Shown piece after piece: positions 15,568 through 23,850 of a stretch of 64,000 nucleotides of DNA. Position numbers and translations under genes: made by a program. Under the pieces are notes generated by a model, which was not told the DNA's origin, made no database searches, and saw nothing but the letters and a program-made list of their open reading frames with translations. The first letter of the stretch is position 1. Each line of letters starts with the position of its first letter. This DNA is from Coriobacteriaceae bacterium (GTDB lineage Bacteria > Actinomycetota > Coriobacteriia > Coriobacteriales > Coriobacteriaceae), in assembly GCA_025992855.1 (NCBI GenBank), contig DAJPGB010000001.1, positions 682,001 through 746,000 on the forward strand, read 5' to 3'.

Positions 15568-16536
15568 ATGAATGCACACGATCTGATTCAGGAAATTATC
15601 GAGCGCAAGGGCAAGATTGAGAATGTCTTTTGGATCGCCTGCGGCGGTTCGATGATTGACCTGATGCCGGCCAACGAGCTGCTCAAGCGCGAGGCCACCA
15701 CGTTTGCCTCGACGGTCTACACGGCACGCGAGTTCTGCCTGATGACACCCAAGAGCCTGGGGCCGAAGTCGCTCGTCGTCGCCTGCAGCCACAGCGGCAA
15801 TACGCAGGAGGTCGTCGACGGCTGCGAGATGGCGCTGGCCGCCGGCGCCGAGGTCGTCGCCCTCACCGACTGCGAGGGCTCCAAGATCGACAATGGCAAG
15901 TGGACCACCTGGGTCTATCCGTGGGGCGAGGGCGTGTCACAGGCCGAGGTGCCGCAGGGCATCGGCGCTCTGATGGCTGCCGAGCTGCTCGACCAGCAGG
16001 AGGGTTACGAGGCACTCGCCGACATGTATGAGGGCCTCAAGCAGATGGATGCGCTGCTGCCCGCCGCCCGCGAGAAGGTAAACGCCGAGCTGGGCGCCCG
16101 CTTTGCCGAGCTCTGCCAGCGGCACAAGTTCTTCTATATCCTGGGGTCCGGCCCCAACTTTAGCCAGACCTACGCCATGGCCATCTGCTCGCTCATGGAG
16201 ATGCAGTGGCAGCACTGCTGCTACATCCACTCCGGCGAGTATTTCCACGGTCCCTTCGAGGCCACCGAGCCCGGCGTGTTCTACTTTGTGCAGCTCGGAT
16301 CGGGCGAGTGTCGCCCCATGGAGGAGCGCGCACTTGCATTCCTCAACACGCACACCGATGCGATTATGGTGCTCGACGCACTTGAGTACGGCGTGGGCGA
16401 GGTGCCCGCCAGCGTGCGTTCGTACCTGGAGCCGATCTTCTTCTACAACATGAGCTGCGAGCTGCGCGCCGCGCGCGGCAAGGTGTTTGACCACAGCCCC
16501 GAGGTTCGTCGCTACATGGGCATCGAGCAGTACTAA
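15568..16536 (+). CDS. SIS-domain sugar-phosphate deglycase-like protein, paralogue 3
   Basis: A 322-residue double-SIS protein with AAGGAGGGG upstream of the ATG. Motifs: WIACGGSMIDLMPANELL (first phosphate loop), ACSHSGNTQEV (classical SIS Ser loop), and SGEYFHGPFE with Glu224 as likely catalytic base. The tail RRYMGIEQY keeps the RRYM...Y ending of paralogues 1 and 2. No PTS genes accompany it; it may use substrate brought in by one of the two PTS sets here or by a transporter elsewhere. The VACSHSGNTQ loop is closest to the classical FrlB style, so a fructosamine-type substrate is plausible. Confidence 0.83.
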   Translation: MNAHDLIQEIIERKGKIENVFWIACGGSMIDLMPANELLKREATTFASTVYTAREFCLMTPKSLGPKSLVVACSHSGNTQEVVDGCEMALAAGAEVVALTDCEGSKIDNGKWTTWVYPWGEGVSQAEVPQGIGALMAAELLDQQEGYEALADMYEGLKQMDALLPAAREKVNAELGARFAELCQRHKFFYILGSGPNFSQTYAMAICSLMEMQWQHCCYIHSGEYFHGPFEATEPGVFYFVQLGSGECRPMEERALAFLNTHTDAIMVLDALEYGVGEVPASVRSYLEPIFFYNMSCELRAARGKVFDHSPEVRRYMGIEQY

Positions 16537-16585
16537 GTAACGGGAAAACCATTCACCTTCGATTCGCAAGGGCACTGCGTGAGTC

Positions 16586-16632
16586 AAAAAAAGCGGGCCG
16601 CGCCGGGGATTTCCGGCGCGGCCCGCTTGGTA
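16586..16632 (-). terminator. Terminator of the lactate dehydrogenase gene
   Basis: GCGGGCCGCGCCGG (16593-16606) pairs perfectly with 16613-16626. A run of seven A on the left becomes a U-tract for minus-strand transcription. It may also slow rightward transcription from SIS paralogue 3. Confidence 0.85.
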
Positions 16633-16670
16633 TCGCGCATAGATTCGCGAGGTGTTGTGGCAACCGACGC

Positions 16671-17648
16671 TTACTTGGCGTCGTAGGCCTCGGCATCCCA
16701 CCAGTCGAGCTGGGCGATGTTGTCGCGGATGTGCTGGCAGCTCTTGTGGAAGCCCTCGAGCTCGTGCTCGGACAGGTCGAGCGTGTAGACTTCCTCGACG
16801 CCCTCGGCACCGATCACGCACGGCAGGGAGGTAAAGATGCCCTCCTCGCCATACTGGCCGGTCATAAGCGTAGAGGCGGAAAGCACGGCGTGCTCGTTGT
16901 GCAGCACGGCGGCGCAGACGCGCGCGGCGGAGTTGGCGACGGCGTACTCGGTGCACTGCTTGCCCTGGTAGGTCACATAGCCGCCCTTGCGCGCGAGCTC
17001 CTCGACCTCCATGTGGTCAAAGGCGTACTTGTCGGGGTTCTCGGCCTGAAGCTCGTTGAGGCTCTTGCCGGCGATGGTCGCGGCCTTAAAGGCAGCCAGC
17101 TGGCTAAAGCCGTGCTCGCCAATCATGTAGGCGTCGATGGACTTGGGGCTCACGCCGACCTTCTTGGAGATCTCGGTGCGCAGACGGGCGGAATCCAGGC
17201 CGCAGCCCGAGCCGATGATCTTCTTGGGATCGTAGCCGGTCAGATGCCACAGCTCGGTGCATACGACGTCGCAGGGGTTGGAGATGCTCACGAAGATGCC
17301 GTCGAAGTCGGCGTCGACGATGCGTTTGGCAAAGGTGCGGGCGGCGTCGGTGGTAAAGAACAGCTCACCGTCACGGTTGCCGGCGGCCAGCGCGACCTTG
17401 CCGGCAGCGTTGACGATGACGTCGCAGCAGGCAAGCTCCTCGTAGTGGTCGTAGCAGTTGACGATCTTGGTGTTATACGGGACAAACGAAAGGGAGTCGC
17501 GCAGGTCCTGGACCTCGGACGTCACCTTGGCCTCGTTGATATCGCACAGGTACAGCTCATCGGCAATGCCCTGCATGAGCAGGCTGTTGGCGACATGTGC
17601 TCCTACGTGGCCCTGGCCGACCACACCGATTTTACGCGTCTGGTACAT
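16671..17648 (-). CDS. L-lactate / L-2-hydroxyacid dehydrogenase
   Basis: A 325-residue NAD-dependent dehydrogenase of the LDH/MDH family. The N-terminal Rossmann motif is KIGVVGQGHVGAHVANSL, with Asp36 in LYLCDINEAK for NAD choice. NPCDVV follows, and LDSARLR holds the Arg/Asp relay with proton-acceptor His179 in IGEHG. The substrate loop reads AAGNRDGEL rather than the typical LDH loop. This resembles L-2-hydroxyisocaproate dehydrogenases as much as strict lactate dehydrogenase, so the physiological keto acid is uncertain. The start is supported by GAAAGGA eight bases upstream, and a strong terminator follows. Confidence 0.82.
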   Translation of the reverse strand: MYQTRKIGVVGQGHVGAHVANSLLMQGIADELYLCDINEAKVTSEVQDLRDSLSFVPYNTKIVNCYDHYEELACCDVIVNAAGKVALAAGNRDGELFFTTDAARTFAKRIVDADFDGIFVSISNPCDVVCTELWHLTGYDPKKIIGSGCGLDSARLRTEISKKVGVSPKSIDAYMIGEHGFSQLAAFKAATIAGKSLNELQAENPDKYAFDHMEVEELARKGGYVTYQGKQCTEYAVANSAARVCAAVLHNEHAVLSASTLMTGQYGEEGIFTSLPCVIGAEGVEEVYTLDLSEHELEGFHKSCQHIRDNIAQLDWWDAEAYDAK

Positions 17649-17726
17649 ATATGTATCCTTTCGGCCGAGTTTTTCGCGTCGAACCATTGTAGCGTCCAGC
17701 TGCCACTTTGCTAGACTAAAGCGCCG

Positions 17727-17765
17727 TAGATTTTTGGCACATGCCGTAATCTCTACTTTTGGAGT
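17727..17765. repeat. Degenerate GTAGATTTTT hairpin
   Basis: GTAGATTTTTGGCACATGCC is followed by AATCTCTAC. It resembles the perfect terminator hairpin at 20488-20526, which carries GTAGATTTTTGGGACATGCC on its minus strand. It lies between the divergent ldh and metA genes and is probably a decayed copy. Confidence 0.4.
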
Positions 17766-17859
17766 GATTTGGGCCGCTGGCGGCATCGCTGGGCGATGTG
17801 CTCGCGCGGATGGGGCCGCTCGTTGTACCATAGCTGCAACTGACTCGTAAGGAGCATCC

Positions 17860-18786
17860 ATGCCCATTCGTATTCCCGACGCCCTTCCTGCCGCTGCGCA
17901 GCTCGAGAGCGAGAACATTTTTGTCATGACCGAGTACCGCGCGCTGCACCAGGACATCCGTCCGCTGCGCGTGCTCATTCTCAACCTCATGCCCACCAAG
18001 ATCGCCACCGAGACGCAAATCATGCGCAAGCTCTCCAACACGCCGCTGCAGGTGGAGGTGGACCTGCTGCGCACCAAGACGCACGAGGCCACGCACGTAA
18101 GCGCCGGCCACCTGGAGACGTTCTACCGCACGTTCGACGACATCCGCGATATCCACTACGACGGCCTGATCATCACGGGCGCGCCGGTGGAGCAGATGCC
18201 GTTCGAGGAGGTTGACTACTGGCCCGAGCTCTGCCAGATCATGGATTGGTCCACCACGCACGTGCACTCTACGCTGCACATTTGTTGGGGCGCGCAGGCG
18301 GGCCTGTATCACCACTACGGTATTCAGAAGTACGACCTGCCGGCAAAGGCGAGCGGCGTGTTCGAGCATCATCTGGTGAAGCCGCAAAGCCCGCTGGTTC
18401 GCGGCTTCGACGACCGTTTCTATGCCGTGCATTCGCGCAACACCGATGTGCGCCGCGAGGACGTGGAGGCCGAGCCTCAGCTTGAGGTCGTGGCCGTGTC
18501 CGACGAGGTGGGCCTGTACATCGTCAAGTCGACCGACAGCCGCCGCTTCTTTGTCTTTGGCCATCCCGAGTACGATACCGACACGCTGCGTCTGGAGTAC
18601 GAGCGCGACGTGAAGCGCGGGCTCAGCCCTCAGGTGCCGGCGCATTACTTCCCGAACGATGACCCCACCGTCGAGCCGCGCAACGTCTGGCGCAGCCAGG
18701 CTCAGTTGCTCTACACCAACTGGCTCAACTACTACGTCTACCAGACCACGCCCTACGACCTGGCCCGCGCCGGCGAGGAGCACTAG
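17860..18786 (+). CDS. metA: Homoserine O-acetyltransferase (MetA family)
   Basis: A 308-residue enzyme of methionine synthesis that acylates the hydroxyl of L-homoserine. MetA signatures include LNLMPTKIATETQ, the catalytic Cys142 in LHICWGAQAG, and the His/Glu of FVFGHPEYD. Residue 111 is Glu (in TGAPVEQ). In characterised MetA proteins Glu at this place goes with acetyl-CoA, whereas Gly goes with succinyl-CoA, so the product is probably O-acetylhomoserine despite the common succinyltransferase label. The gene is divergent from ldh and starts after GTAAGGAGC. No SAM riboswitch is visible upstream. Confidence 0.93.
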   Translation: MPIRIPDALPAAAQLESENIFVMTEYRALHQDIRPLRVLILNLMPTKIATETQIMRKLSNTPLQVEVDLLRTKTHEATHVSAGHLETFYRTFDDIRDIHYDGLIITGAPVEQMPFEEVDYWPELCQIMDWSTTHVHSTLHICWGAQAGLYHHYGIQKYDLPAKASGVFEHHLVKPQSPLVRGFDDRFYAVHSRNTDVRREDVEAEPQLEVVAVSDEVGLYIVKSTDSRRFFVFGHPEYDTDTLRLEYERDVKRGLSPQVPAHYFPNDDPTVEPRNVWRSQAQLLYTNWLNYYVYQTTPYDLARAGEEH

Positions 18787-18809
18787 GCTGTCGGGAGGTA
18801 CGCTGGCAT

Positions 18810-19406
18810 TTAGGCGCTGACGATGTTGGGCAGCGACAGATCGTGGGCGTCGGTGGGAACGTGGTCGACACGCTGTTCGTCAAAGGCGATGCCGACGATT
18901 TGGCATGCGGGCGAGAGCATGGGCAGGTAGCGGTCGTAGCAGCCTCCGCCGTAGCCCAGGCGCGCGCCGGTGCGGTCGAAAGCTACGAGCGGCACGACGA
19001 TCATGTCGAGTGCTTCGGCAGACACGATAGGAAAGCGGCTGCTGTCGATGTCCGTAGCCGCGAAGGCCCGCGTGGGATGAGCGATAAACGGGGCCTCGGA
19101 CGCATCGCCGGCAGAGACTGCCCGCATGCACATGCGCTGGCCACAAGCCATGGCGTCTGTTGCCGAGAGCATGCACGGATAGGCTACGCGCCAGCCGCGT
19201 TTGGCGGCCGCAGCGGCAAACGCGGCTGGGTCGACCTCGGAACCCATCGCGGCATAGATGGCAACGGTGCGTTGGCCCGCAGTGCCGCTGGACTCCAACA
19301 GCTCAACAAGCCGCGCGCAGATAGTGGCGGACTTTGCCGCCCGAACATCCAAATCAAGAGCATCGCGCCGAGCAATCACCGCCCGCCGCAACTCAGTCCT
19401 ATCCAT
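18810..19406 (-). CDS. 5-formyltetrahydrofolate cyclo-ligase
   Basis: A 198-residue enzyme that converts 5-formyl-THF to 5,10-methenyl-THF using ATP. The N-terminal TELRRAVIARRDALD and the C-terminal LGYGGGCYDRYL phosphate-binding loop are diagnostic. Translation from the ATG at 19406 is preferred over the further upstream in-frame ATG because the family starts near TELRR. A copy of the CCTACCAAAA repeat ends 19 bases upstream of this start. The gene is convergent with metA. Confidence 0.9.
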   Translation of the reverse strand: MDRTELRRAVIARRDALDLDVRAAKSATICARLVELLESSGTAGQRTVAIYAAMGSEVDPAAFAAAAAKRGWRVAYPCMLSATDAMACGQRMCMRAVSAGDASEAPFIAHPTRAFAATDIDSSRFPIVSAEALDMIVVPLVAFDRTGARLGYGGGCYDRYLPMLSPACQIVGIAFDEQRVDHVPTDAHDLSLPNIVSA

Positions 19407-19425
19407 CCCAGCCTCATCTCCCAAA

Positions 19426-19469
19426 CCTACCAAAAAGGGACAGGTTTATTTTGGCAGGTTTTTTCTGGG
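19426..19469 (-). repeat. CCTACCAAAA hairpin repeat, copy 3 (inverted)
   Basis: Read on the minus strand: CCCAGAAAAAA, CCTGCCAAAA, loop TAAACCTGTCCC, TTTTTGGTAGG. The loop is identical to copy 1. On the plus strand the stem is followed by TTTTTT, so it could terminate rightward transcription. Confidence 0.8.
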
Positions 19470-19552
19470 TAAACGCGATATGGGCGGTAAAGCCACCGCA
19501 AATATGCCTGTGAACTGCGCCCTTTATGGTTGTTTGGGCCTATCCGTTGATG

Positions 19553-19882
19553 CTATAACGCCGCAGCGATTGCTTCAGTCACAAACTTATTGAGTGACTC
19601 ACCCTTCTTTGCCGCCGCCAGCGCTGCTTGCTTGTGGAGCTCAGAGCCCGTTCTTACGTTGAACGAGCCCTTAAAAGCCCGCTCGGGTTCCTTGCCCTTC
19701 TCGGCGCAAAACTCAAGGTAATCGTCGACGGCGTCGTGGAAACATTGCTCCACTTCTTCAGCCGTGGAGCCTTCAAATACGATTGCGTCCCTAATGCCAG
19801 TGACCATACCTGTTAGCACATGCTGTTCGGCATCGAACTCGACTGGGGCGAAATAGCCCTTGTATGCCAAAACGTTACTCAT
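19553..19882 (-). CDS. hicB: HicB-family antitoxin
   Basis: A 109-residue antitoxin. The ATG at 19882 has GGAGG upstream, inside the end of the toxin gene. The N-terminal ~60 residues are the degraded RNase-H-like HicB domain (KGYFAPVEFDAEQHVLTGMV). The C-terminal part (VRTGSELHKQAALAAAKKGESLNKFVTEAI) is a ribbon-helix-helix DNA-binding domain of the Arc/MetJ kind. It should bind the toxin and repress the operon. The coding order is toxin then antitoxin with an eight-base overlap, as in typical hicAB operons. Confidence 0.9.
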   Translation of the reverse strand: MSNVLAYKGYFAPVEFDAEQHVLTGMVTGIRDAIVFEGSTAEEVEQCFHDAVDDYLEFCAEKGKEPERAFKGSFNVRTGSELHKQAALAAAKKGESLNKFVTEAIAAAL

Positions 19883-20138
19883 GACTACCTCCGACATCTT
19901 GCAGAAATCGAACGATGTTTCGAATGGTCCCCGCTGTCAATTCGTCAGATGGATGTGGCGCGTGCATTACGAACATCCTGCCATCTGATGGCCTGTAGAA
20001 GCGAACGCGCGATCCGGATGTCTTGCCTTTGTTGTCCATTTCAAAGCCATATGAAGCCATAACTTTTAAAAAATCGGTATACCGATACGTCGAAGGGCAG
20101 CTAAGCAGTTGGGCGATGAGTTTATCGGTCCGCGTCAT
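19875..20138 (-). CDS. hicA: HicA-family mRNA interferase toxin
   Basis: An 87-residue dsRBD-like toxin expected to cleave mRNA in the ribosome-independent HicA manner. The core GFEMDNKGKTSGSRVRFYRP and the ending MHAPHPSDELTAGTIRNIVRFL match the longer HicA subfamily. The usual catalytic His in a G-S-H motif is replaced by Arg (GSR); a His further on (MHAPHP) may serve instead, as is common in this subfamily. Two candidate operators lie upstream. Confidence 0.88.
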   Translation of the reverse strand: MTRTDKLIAQLLSCPSTYRYTDFLKVMASYGFEMDNKGKTSGSRVRFYRPSDGRMFVMHAPHPSDELTAGTIRNIVRFLQDVGGSHE

Positions 20139-20154
20139 TCCGCCTCACATTCTA

Positions 20155-20230
20155 CAACTATATCCTAGTTGCAATTTAAATCCGATGCAAGCACCCCTAC
20201 TATAGAACATGTGTACGGATAGAACAAGTG
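20155..20230 (-). promoter_or_regulatory. Candidate hicAB operators
   Basis: CAACTA (20155-20160) and TAGTTG (20166-20171) form a palindrome 17 bases from the toxin start. Upstream, ATAGAACATGTG (20202-20213) and ATAGAACAAGTG (20219-20230) are 17 bases apart. HicB with a ribbon-helix-helix domain would suit such paired sites. Confidence 0.45.
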
Positions 20231-20484
20231 TTCGAACCAATACAAGGCACCTGCCCCTTCGTGGTGGTTTTTGCTGAAAGGCGGGTGTCTGCGGCGGTTT
20301 GTCTCAATCTGTAACAGTAACTCGGCAAAAATGGGCCTAGCTGTTACAGATCGAGACAAAGAGTCGGCGCCATTTGGAAACGTCTCGATCTGTAACATCT
20401 GGAGCCGATATTGCCGCCTAGATGTTACAGATGGAGACAAAACTGGTGAGACGGGCTGAGCTGGCCCGTCCAAGCGGCGGAAAA
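20231..20484. repeat. Alternating GTCTCNATCTGTAACA repeats forming two tandem hairpins
   Basis: Four copies of the 16-base GTCTCNATCTGTAACA lie in + - + - order. Hairpin 1 is 20301-20357 (17-base arms, 16 paired) and hairpin 2 is 20382-20438 (19-base arms, 18 paired). No gene is visible in the 393 bases between hicA and the M16 peptidase gene. Confidence 0.75.
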
Positions 20485-20526
20485 AGAAAAGGTAGATTTT
20501 CAGGCATGTCCCAAAAATCTACCTTT
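20484..20526 (-). terminator. Rho-independent terminator of the M16 peptidase gene
   Basis: AAAGGTAGATTTT (20488-20500) pairs with AAAATCTACCTTT (20514-20526). On the minus strand the stem is followed by TCTTTTT. It starts six bases beyond the peptidase stop codon. Confidence 0.8.
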
Positions 20527-20531
20527 GTACG

Positions 20532-23500
20532 TTAGGCCAGCAGGTCGACGACGTTAAAGCCGGCGTTGCTCTTGGCGATGACGTCGCGGCCGCCAAAGAC
20601 GCAGGTGGGCGAGACGGCTGCGATGCGCGTCACGTCGGCGCCGAGCGAGCGCAGCTCACCGGGCGTGGCAGCGAGCATCTGGGCGCGACGCTCCTCGCGC
20701 GCGTGCGGATCGAGCCCAGCCAGGTAGGTCGTGTTGCGGCGCTTGGTGAGCGCATAGGGCTTCACCGGCGCATCCATGCCGCTCACGCAGCTCACGATAA
20801 AGCCCTCGAAGGCGGCCTCGTCGGGCTCAAAGCTGCCGAGCCATTCGCCCGCGCGCGCCACACGCTCAATCGAGGGGTCGATTGCTGGGTCGCGGTAGGT
20901 GTAGAACGCCGTCTGACGCTCACCGGCCGCGCGAAATCCGCAGCCGTACGCACCGCCCTTCACGCGGATCTCGTTCCACAGGTAGTCGTAGGAGAGCGCG
21001 TTGGCAGCCACGGCCCAGGCGCCCGTCACGTCGATGCCCAGGCGACGCGGATCGCACGCGCTTGCCGCAAAGCAGATGTCGCTGGGGATGACAAAAGCCT
21101 CGTGACGGTCGCGCGGCTCCGGCACCACGAGCGTGTCGCTGGCAGCGCCGTCGCCCGCGCCAAGCCTCAGGTTGCCCGCGGCATCCCAGTACGCGTCAAA
21201 GTCTTCATCGCTGCCGGTGAAGCTCGCCATGCAGCCATCGGCCACAAAGATGCGGTCTGCCAGCGCGGCAAGCTTGGCGCGCAGACCGTCCAGGCGCTCG
21301 TCAAAGTGCTCGAGCAGATCGCGCAGGAACAGGTAGAAGTCCACGCCCGAAAGCTGCTCGCGCACCACGGCCGAAGGTGAGCTGTAGCTCATCGCGCGAC
21401 CGAGCGCCGCCGAGTGTCCGTTGTTGATAAAGCCCTGCTCAAGCCCAATGCGAATCTGCGTGAGCACGTCGCGAACGCGGTCGGCGTCGGCATCGAGCAA
21501 CAGCGTGCTCGACCACACCTCGCGCGGCAGGCTCGCCAGTGCGTCGATCTTTTCGGACAGGGCGCCGGCGCTCACCAGCAGGTAGGGGCGCACGCCGTCC
21601 ACGTCGGGCTGCGTCATGACCTCGGTTGTAAAGCTCAAAAAGCCCAGCTTGCCGGCGAGTAGGTTGTCGAGTTCCTCGGCCGAATGCTCGCGCGTGGGCA
21701 GCTGCTTAAGCAGGCGGCAGAGCAGCGTCACATAGGGCAGGTCCTCAAACGCGACGCAGCTCAGGTCGAAATACTGCATGGCGTAGGCCAAACGGTTGGT
21801 GGGGATGCCGTGGCGCAGACAGGGGATGGGCGCGGTCGTGTCCACGACCAGCGGCGGCTCGGGGCACACCTCGCCAATGTCGGACACGCGTAGGCGCGGC
21901 AGCGTGGCCTTGGCCTCGGGTGTGTCCTCTGCCTCCTGCGCGGCACGCAGCGCGGCCGTGCGCTTGACCACATCGGCCAGCTCGGCATCGGTCATGGCGT
22001 CGCGCTTGGCTGCTAGCTCGGCGGCCTCGGCACCCTCCGAGCCCTCGGCGGCGTCCACCGGCACCAGCTCGACCAGCGCCATGTGATCGTTTTCCAGTAC
22101 CAGCTCGCGCAGCAGGTCCTCAAAATAGCTGCCGTCCAGCTCGCCTCGCAGCTCCTCGTACACCGGGCCGTACTTGAGTGCTAGCGTCGCGGCGTCGTCA
22201 TCGTAGAGCCAGGTGCTCAGCGCGTCGCACGCGATGGCCACGCCGTCAGCGATACCGTAGTCGCGCTGGCGCAGGTCGTATTCGTTGCTGCTGATGATAG
22301 CTTCCAGGCGCTCACGCGGAACGCCGTGCTCGCACAAGTCGCGGCAGGCGTCCTGGAACACGCGGCGCAGCTCGCGCGCCACGCCGGGCTGTGCGTTTTG
22401 CAGCATGATGAGCTCGTAGGGCTGCAGGCTCTCGGCCGCGGTGTAGCTCACCACGTTGCCGCCCAGGCCGGCGGCCAGAATGGCCTTCTTAACCGGTGCT
22501 TCGTTGGAGCCCAGCAGCGCCTCGAACAGGATGTCCGCGGCGATCGTGCGCTTGCGGTCGAGCGCGCTGCCCAGCACCAGGCCCAGGCCCACCAGGGCGT
22601 TTTCGGGCGTGGTGGCCATCTCGACGCGCTTATACTCGCAGGTCACGGGCGCCTGCACGCCCAGCGGATTGGGTGCCAGCGTGGACGGGTCCTCGCCGGC
22701 GGCAACGGTTGCATCCCTGCGGCGGCTCGCGGCACTCGGCTGCGACAGATAGCGCTCGTCCAAAAAGGCCAGTGCGCGGTCCACGTCCAGGTCGCCGTAG
22801 AGCGTGATATAGGAGTTGGAAGGATTGTAGTGGCGCGCATGCGTGTCCAGGAACTGCTCGTAGGTGAGCGCGGGAATCGCGCGCGGGTCGCCGCCGCTCT
22901 CGTGCGCATAGGCGGTGTCGGGATAGAGCGCGGCGTTGACGGCGTCGTCCAGCACGCTCATGGGGTCGGACAGCGCGCCCTTCATCTCGTTGAACACCAC
23001 GCCGTTATAGCGTAGCGTGCCCTCGCGCAGGCTCGCGGGGCTGTCGCCGCCCTCGCCCTCGACGCCCTCTGGCAGGTCCAGCTCGTAGTGCCAGCCCTCC
23101 TGCTCAAAAATGGTGGGCTTGGTATAGATGGCCGGGTTGAACACCGCGTCCAGGTACACGTCCATCAGGTTGTACAGGTCCTGCTCGTTGGTGGTGGCGA
23201 CGGGGTAGATGGTCTTGTCGGGGTAGGTCATAGCGTTGAGGAACGTCTGCATGGAGCTCTTGATCAGGTCGACGAACGGCTCCTTGACGGGGAACTTGGC
23301 CGATCCGCACAGCACCGAGTGCTCAAGAATATGGAACACGCCGGTGGAATCGGCCGGCGGCGTCTTAAAGCCAATGGCAAAGGCCTTGTTCTCGTCGTCG
23401 CACGCCAGGTACAGCAGGCGAGCGCCCGAGGCGGCGTGGCGCAGCACGTAGGCGTCCGAGTCGAGCTCGGGCACGGCCTCGCAGCGCTCGACGACAAAGC

Positions 23501-23570
23501 CGTGGCAGGTGGTGCCGGGTACCAGCAGCGCGGCAGCGGCAGCGCGTGGATCGGTTGAGGTAATGGGCAT
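20532..23570 (-). CDS. M16C insulinase-family zinc metallopeptidase (PreP-like)
   Basis: A 1012-residue four-domain metallopeptidase similar to presequence protease/HypA-type M16C enzymes, which degrade unfolded peptides inside a closing chamber. The inverted zinc motif HILEH is at residues 80-84, followed by LCGSAKFPVKEPF and NAMTYPDKTIYPVATTNEQDL, which are M16C hallmarks. The second half contains the inactive homologous domains. The start at 23570 has AAAGGAG seven bases upstream. No signal peptide is seen, so it probably acts in the cytoplasm. It is transcribed alone and has its own terminator. Confidence 0.93.
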   Translation of the reverse strand: MPITSTDPRAAAAALLVPGTTCHGFVVERCEAVPELDSDAYVLRHAASGARLLYLACDDENKAFAIGFKTPPADSTGVFHILEHSVLCGSAKFPVKEPFVDLIKSSMQTFLNAMTYPDKTIYPVATTNEQDLYNLMDVYLDAVFNPAIYTKPTIFEQEGWHYELDLPEGVEGEGGDSPASLREGTLRYNGVVFNEMKGALSDPMSVLDDAVNAALYPDTAYAHESGGDPRAIPALTYEQFLDTHARHYNPSNSYITLYGDLDVDRALAFLDERYLSQPSAASRRRDATVAAGEDPSTLAPNPLGVQAPVTCEYKRVEMATTPENALVGLGLVLGSALDRKRTIAADILFEALLGSNEAPVKKAILAAGLGGNVVSYTAAESLQPYELIMLQNAQPGVARELRRVFQDACRDLCEHGVPRERLEAIISSNEYDLRQRDYGIADGVAIACDALSTWLYDDDAATLALKYGPVYEELRGELDGSYFEDLLRELVLENDHMALVELVPVDAAEGSEGAEAAELAAKRDAMTDAELADVVKRTAALRAAQEAEDTPEAKATLPRLRVSDIGEVCPEPPLVVDTTAPIPCLRHGIPTNRLAYAMQYFDLSCVAFEDLPYVTLLCRLLKQLPTREHSAEELDNLLAGKLGFLSFTTEVMTQPDVDGVRPYLLVSAGALSEKIDALASLPREVWSSTLLLDADADRVRDVLTQIRIGLEQGFINNGHSAALGRAMSYSSPSAVVREQLSGVDFYLFLRDLLEHFDERLDGLRAKLAALADRIFVADGCMASFTGSDEDFDAYWDAAGNLRLGAGDGAASDTLVVPEPRDRHEAFVIPSDICFAASACDPRRLGIDVTGAWAVAANALSYDYLWNEIRVKGGAYGCGFRAAGERQTAFYTYRDPAIDPSIERVARAGEWLGSFEPDEAAFEGFIVSCVSGMDAPVKPYALTKRRNTTYLAGLDPHAREERRAQMLAATPGELRSLGADVTRIAAVSPTCVFGGRDVIAKSNAGFNVVDLLA

Positions 23571-23850
23571 ATGCAGTCTCCTTTGACGCCCCAACGGGGG
23601 CGAATCGAGTCGAATCCCCGAGAGTATACCCATATGGAGCGCCCGGCCTGCGACGAACTGAAGACGATGTGGGCGGACTAGCCTAGCTAGGTTGATAACG
23701 AATGCCGCGGGTAGCCGCTGCACCCCGCTAAAGTGAAATAACACCCCGTTTACCGAATTATTTAGGAAATATATGGACTCCTAAAAAGTTCTAAGACAAT
23801 ATAAGTCATCTATCTATAAACTGCTGATTCCTTGCAAAGGTATGGTTGAT
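23571..23850. promoter_or_regulatory. Divergent promoter region, M16 peptidase and GntR gene 4
   Basis: The first half is GC-rich. From 23740 it turns AT-rich and carries TTTAGGA (23761-23767) and its complement TCCTAAA (23779-23785) with an 11-base spacer. This is a likely operator for the adjacent GntR gene. Confidence 0.4.
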
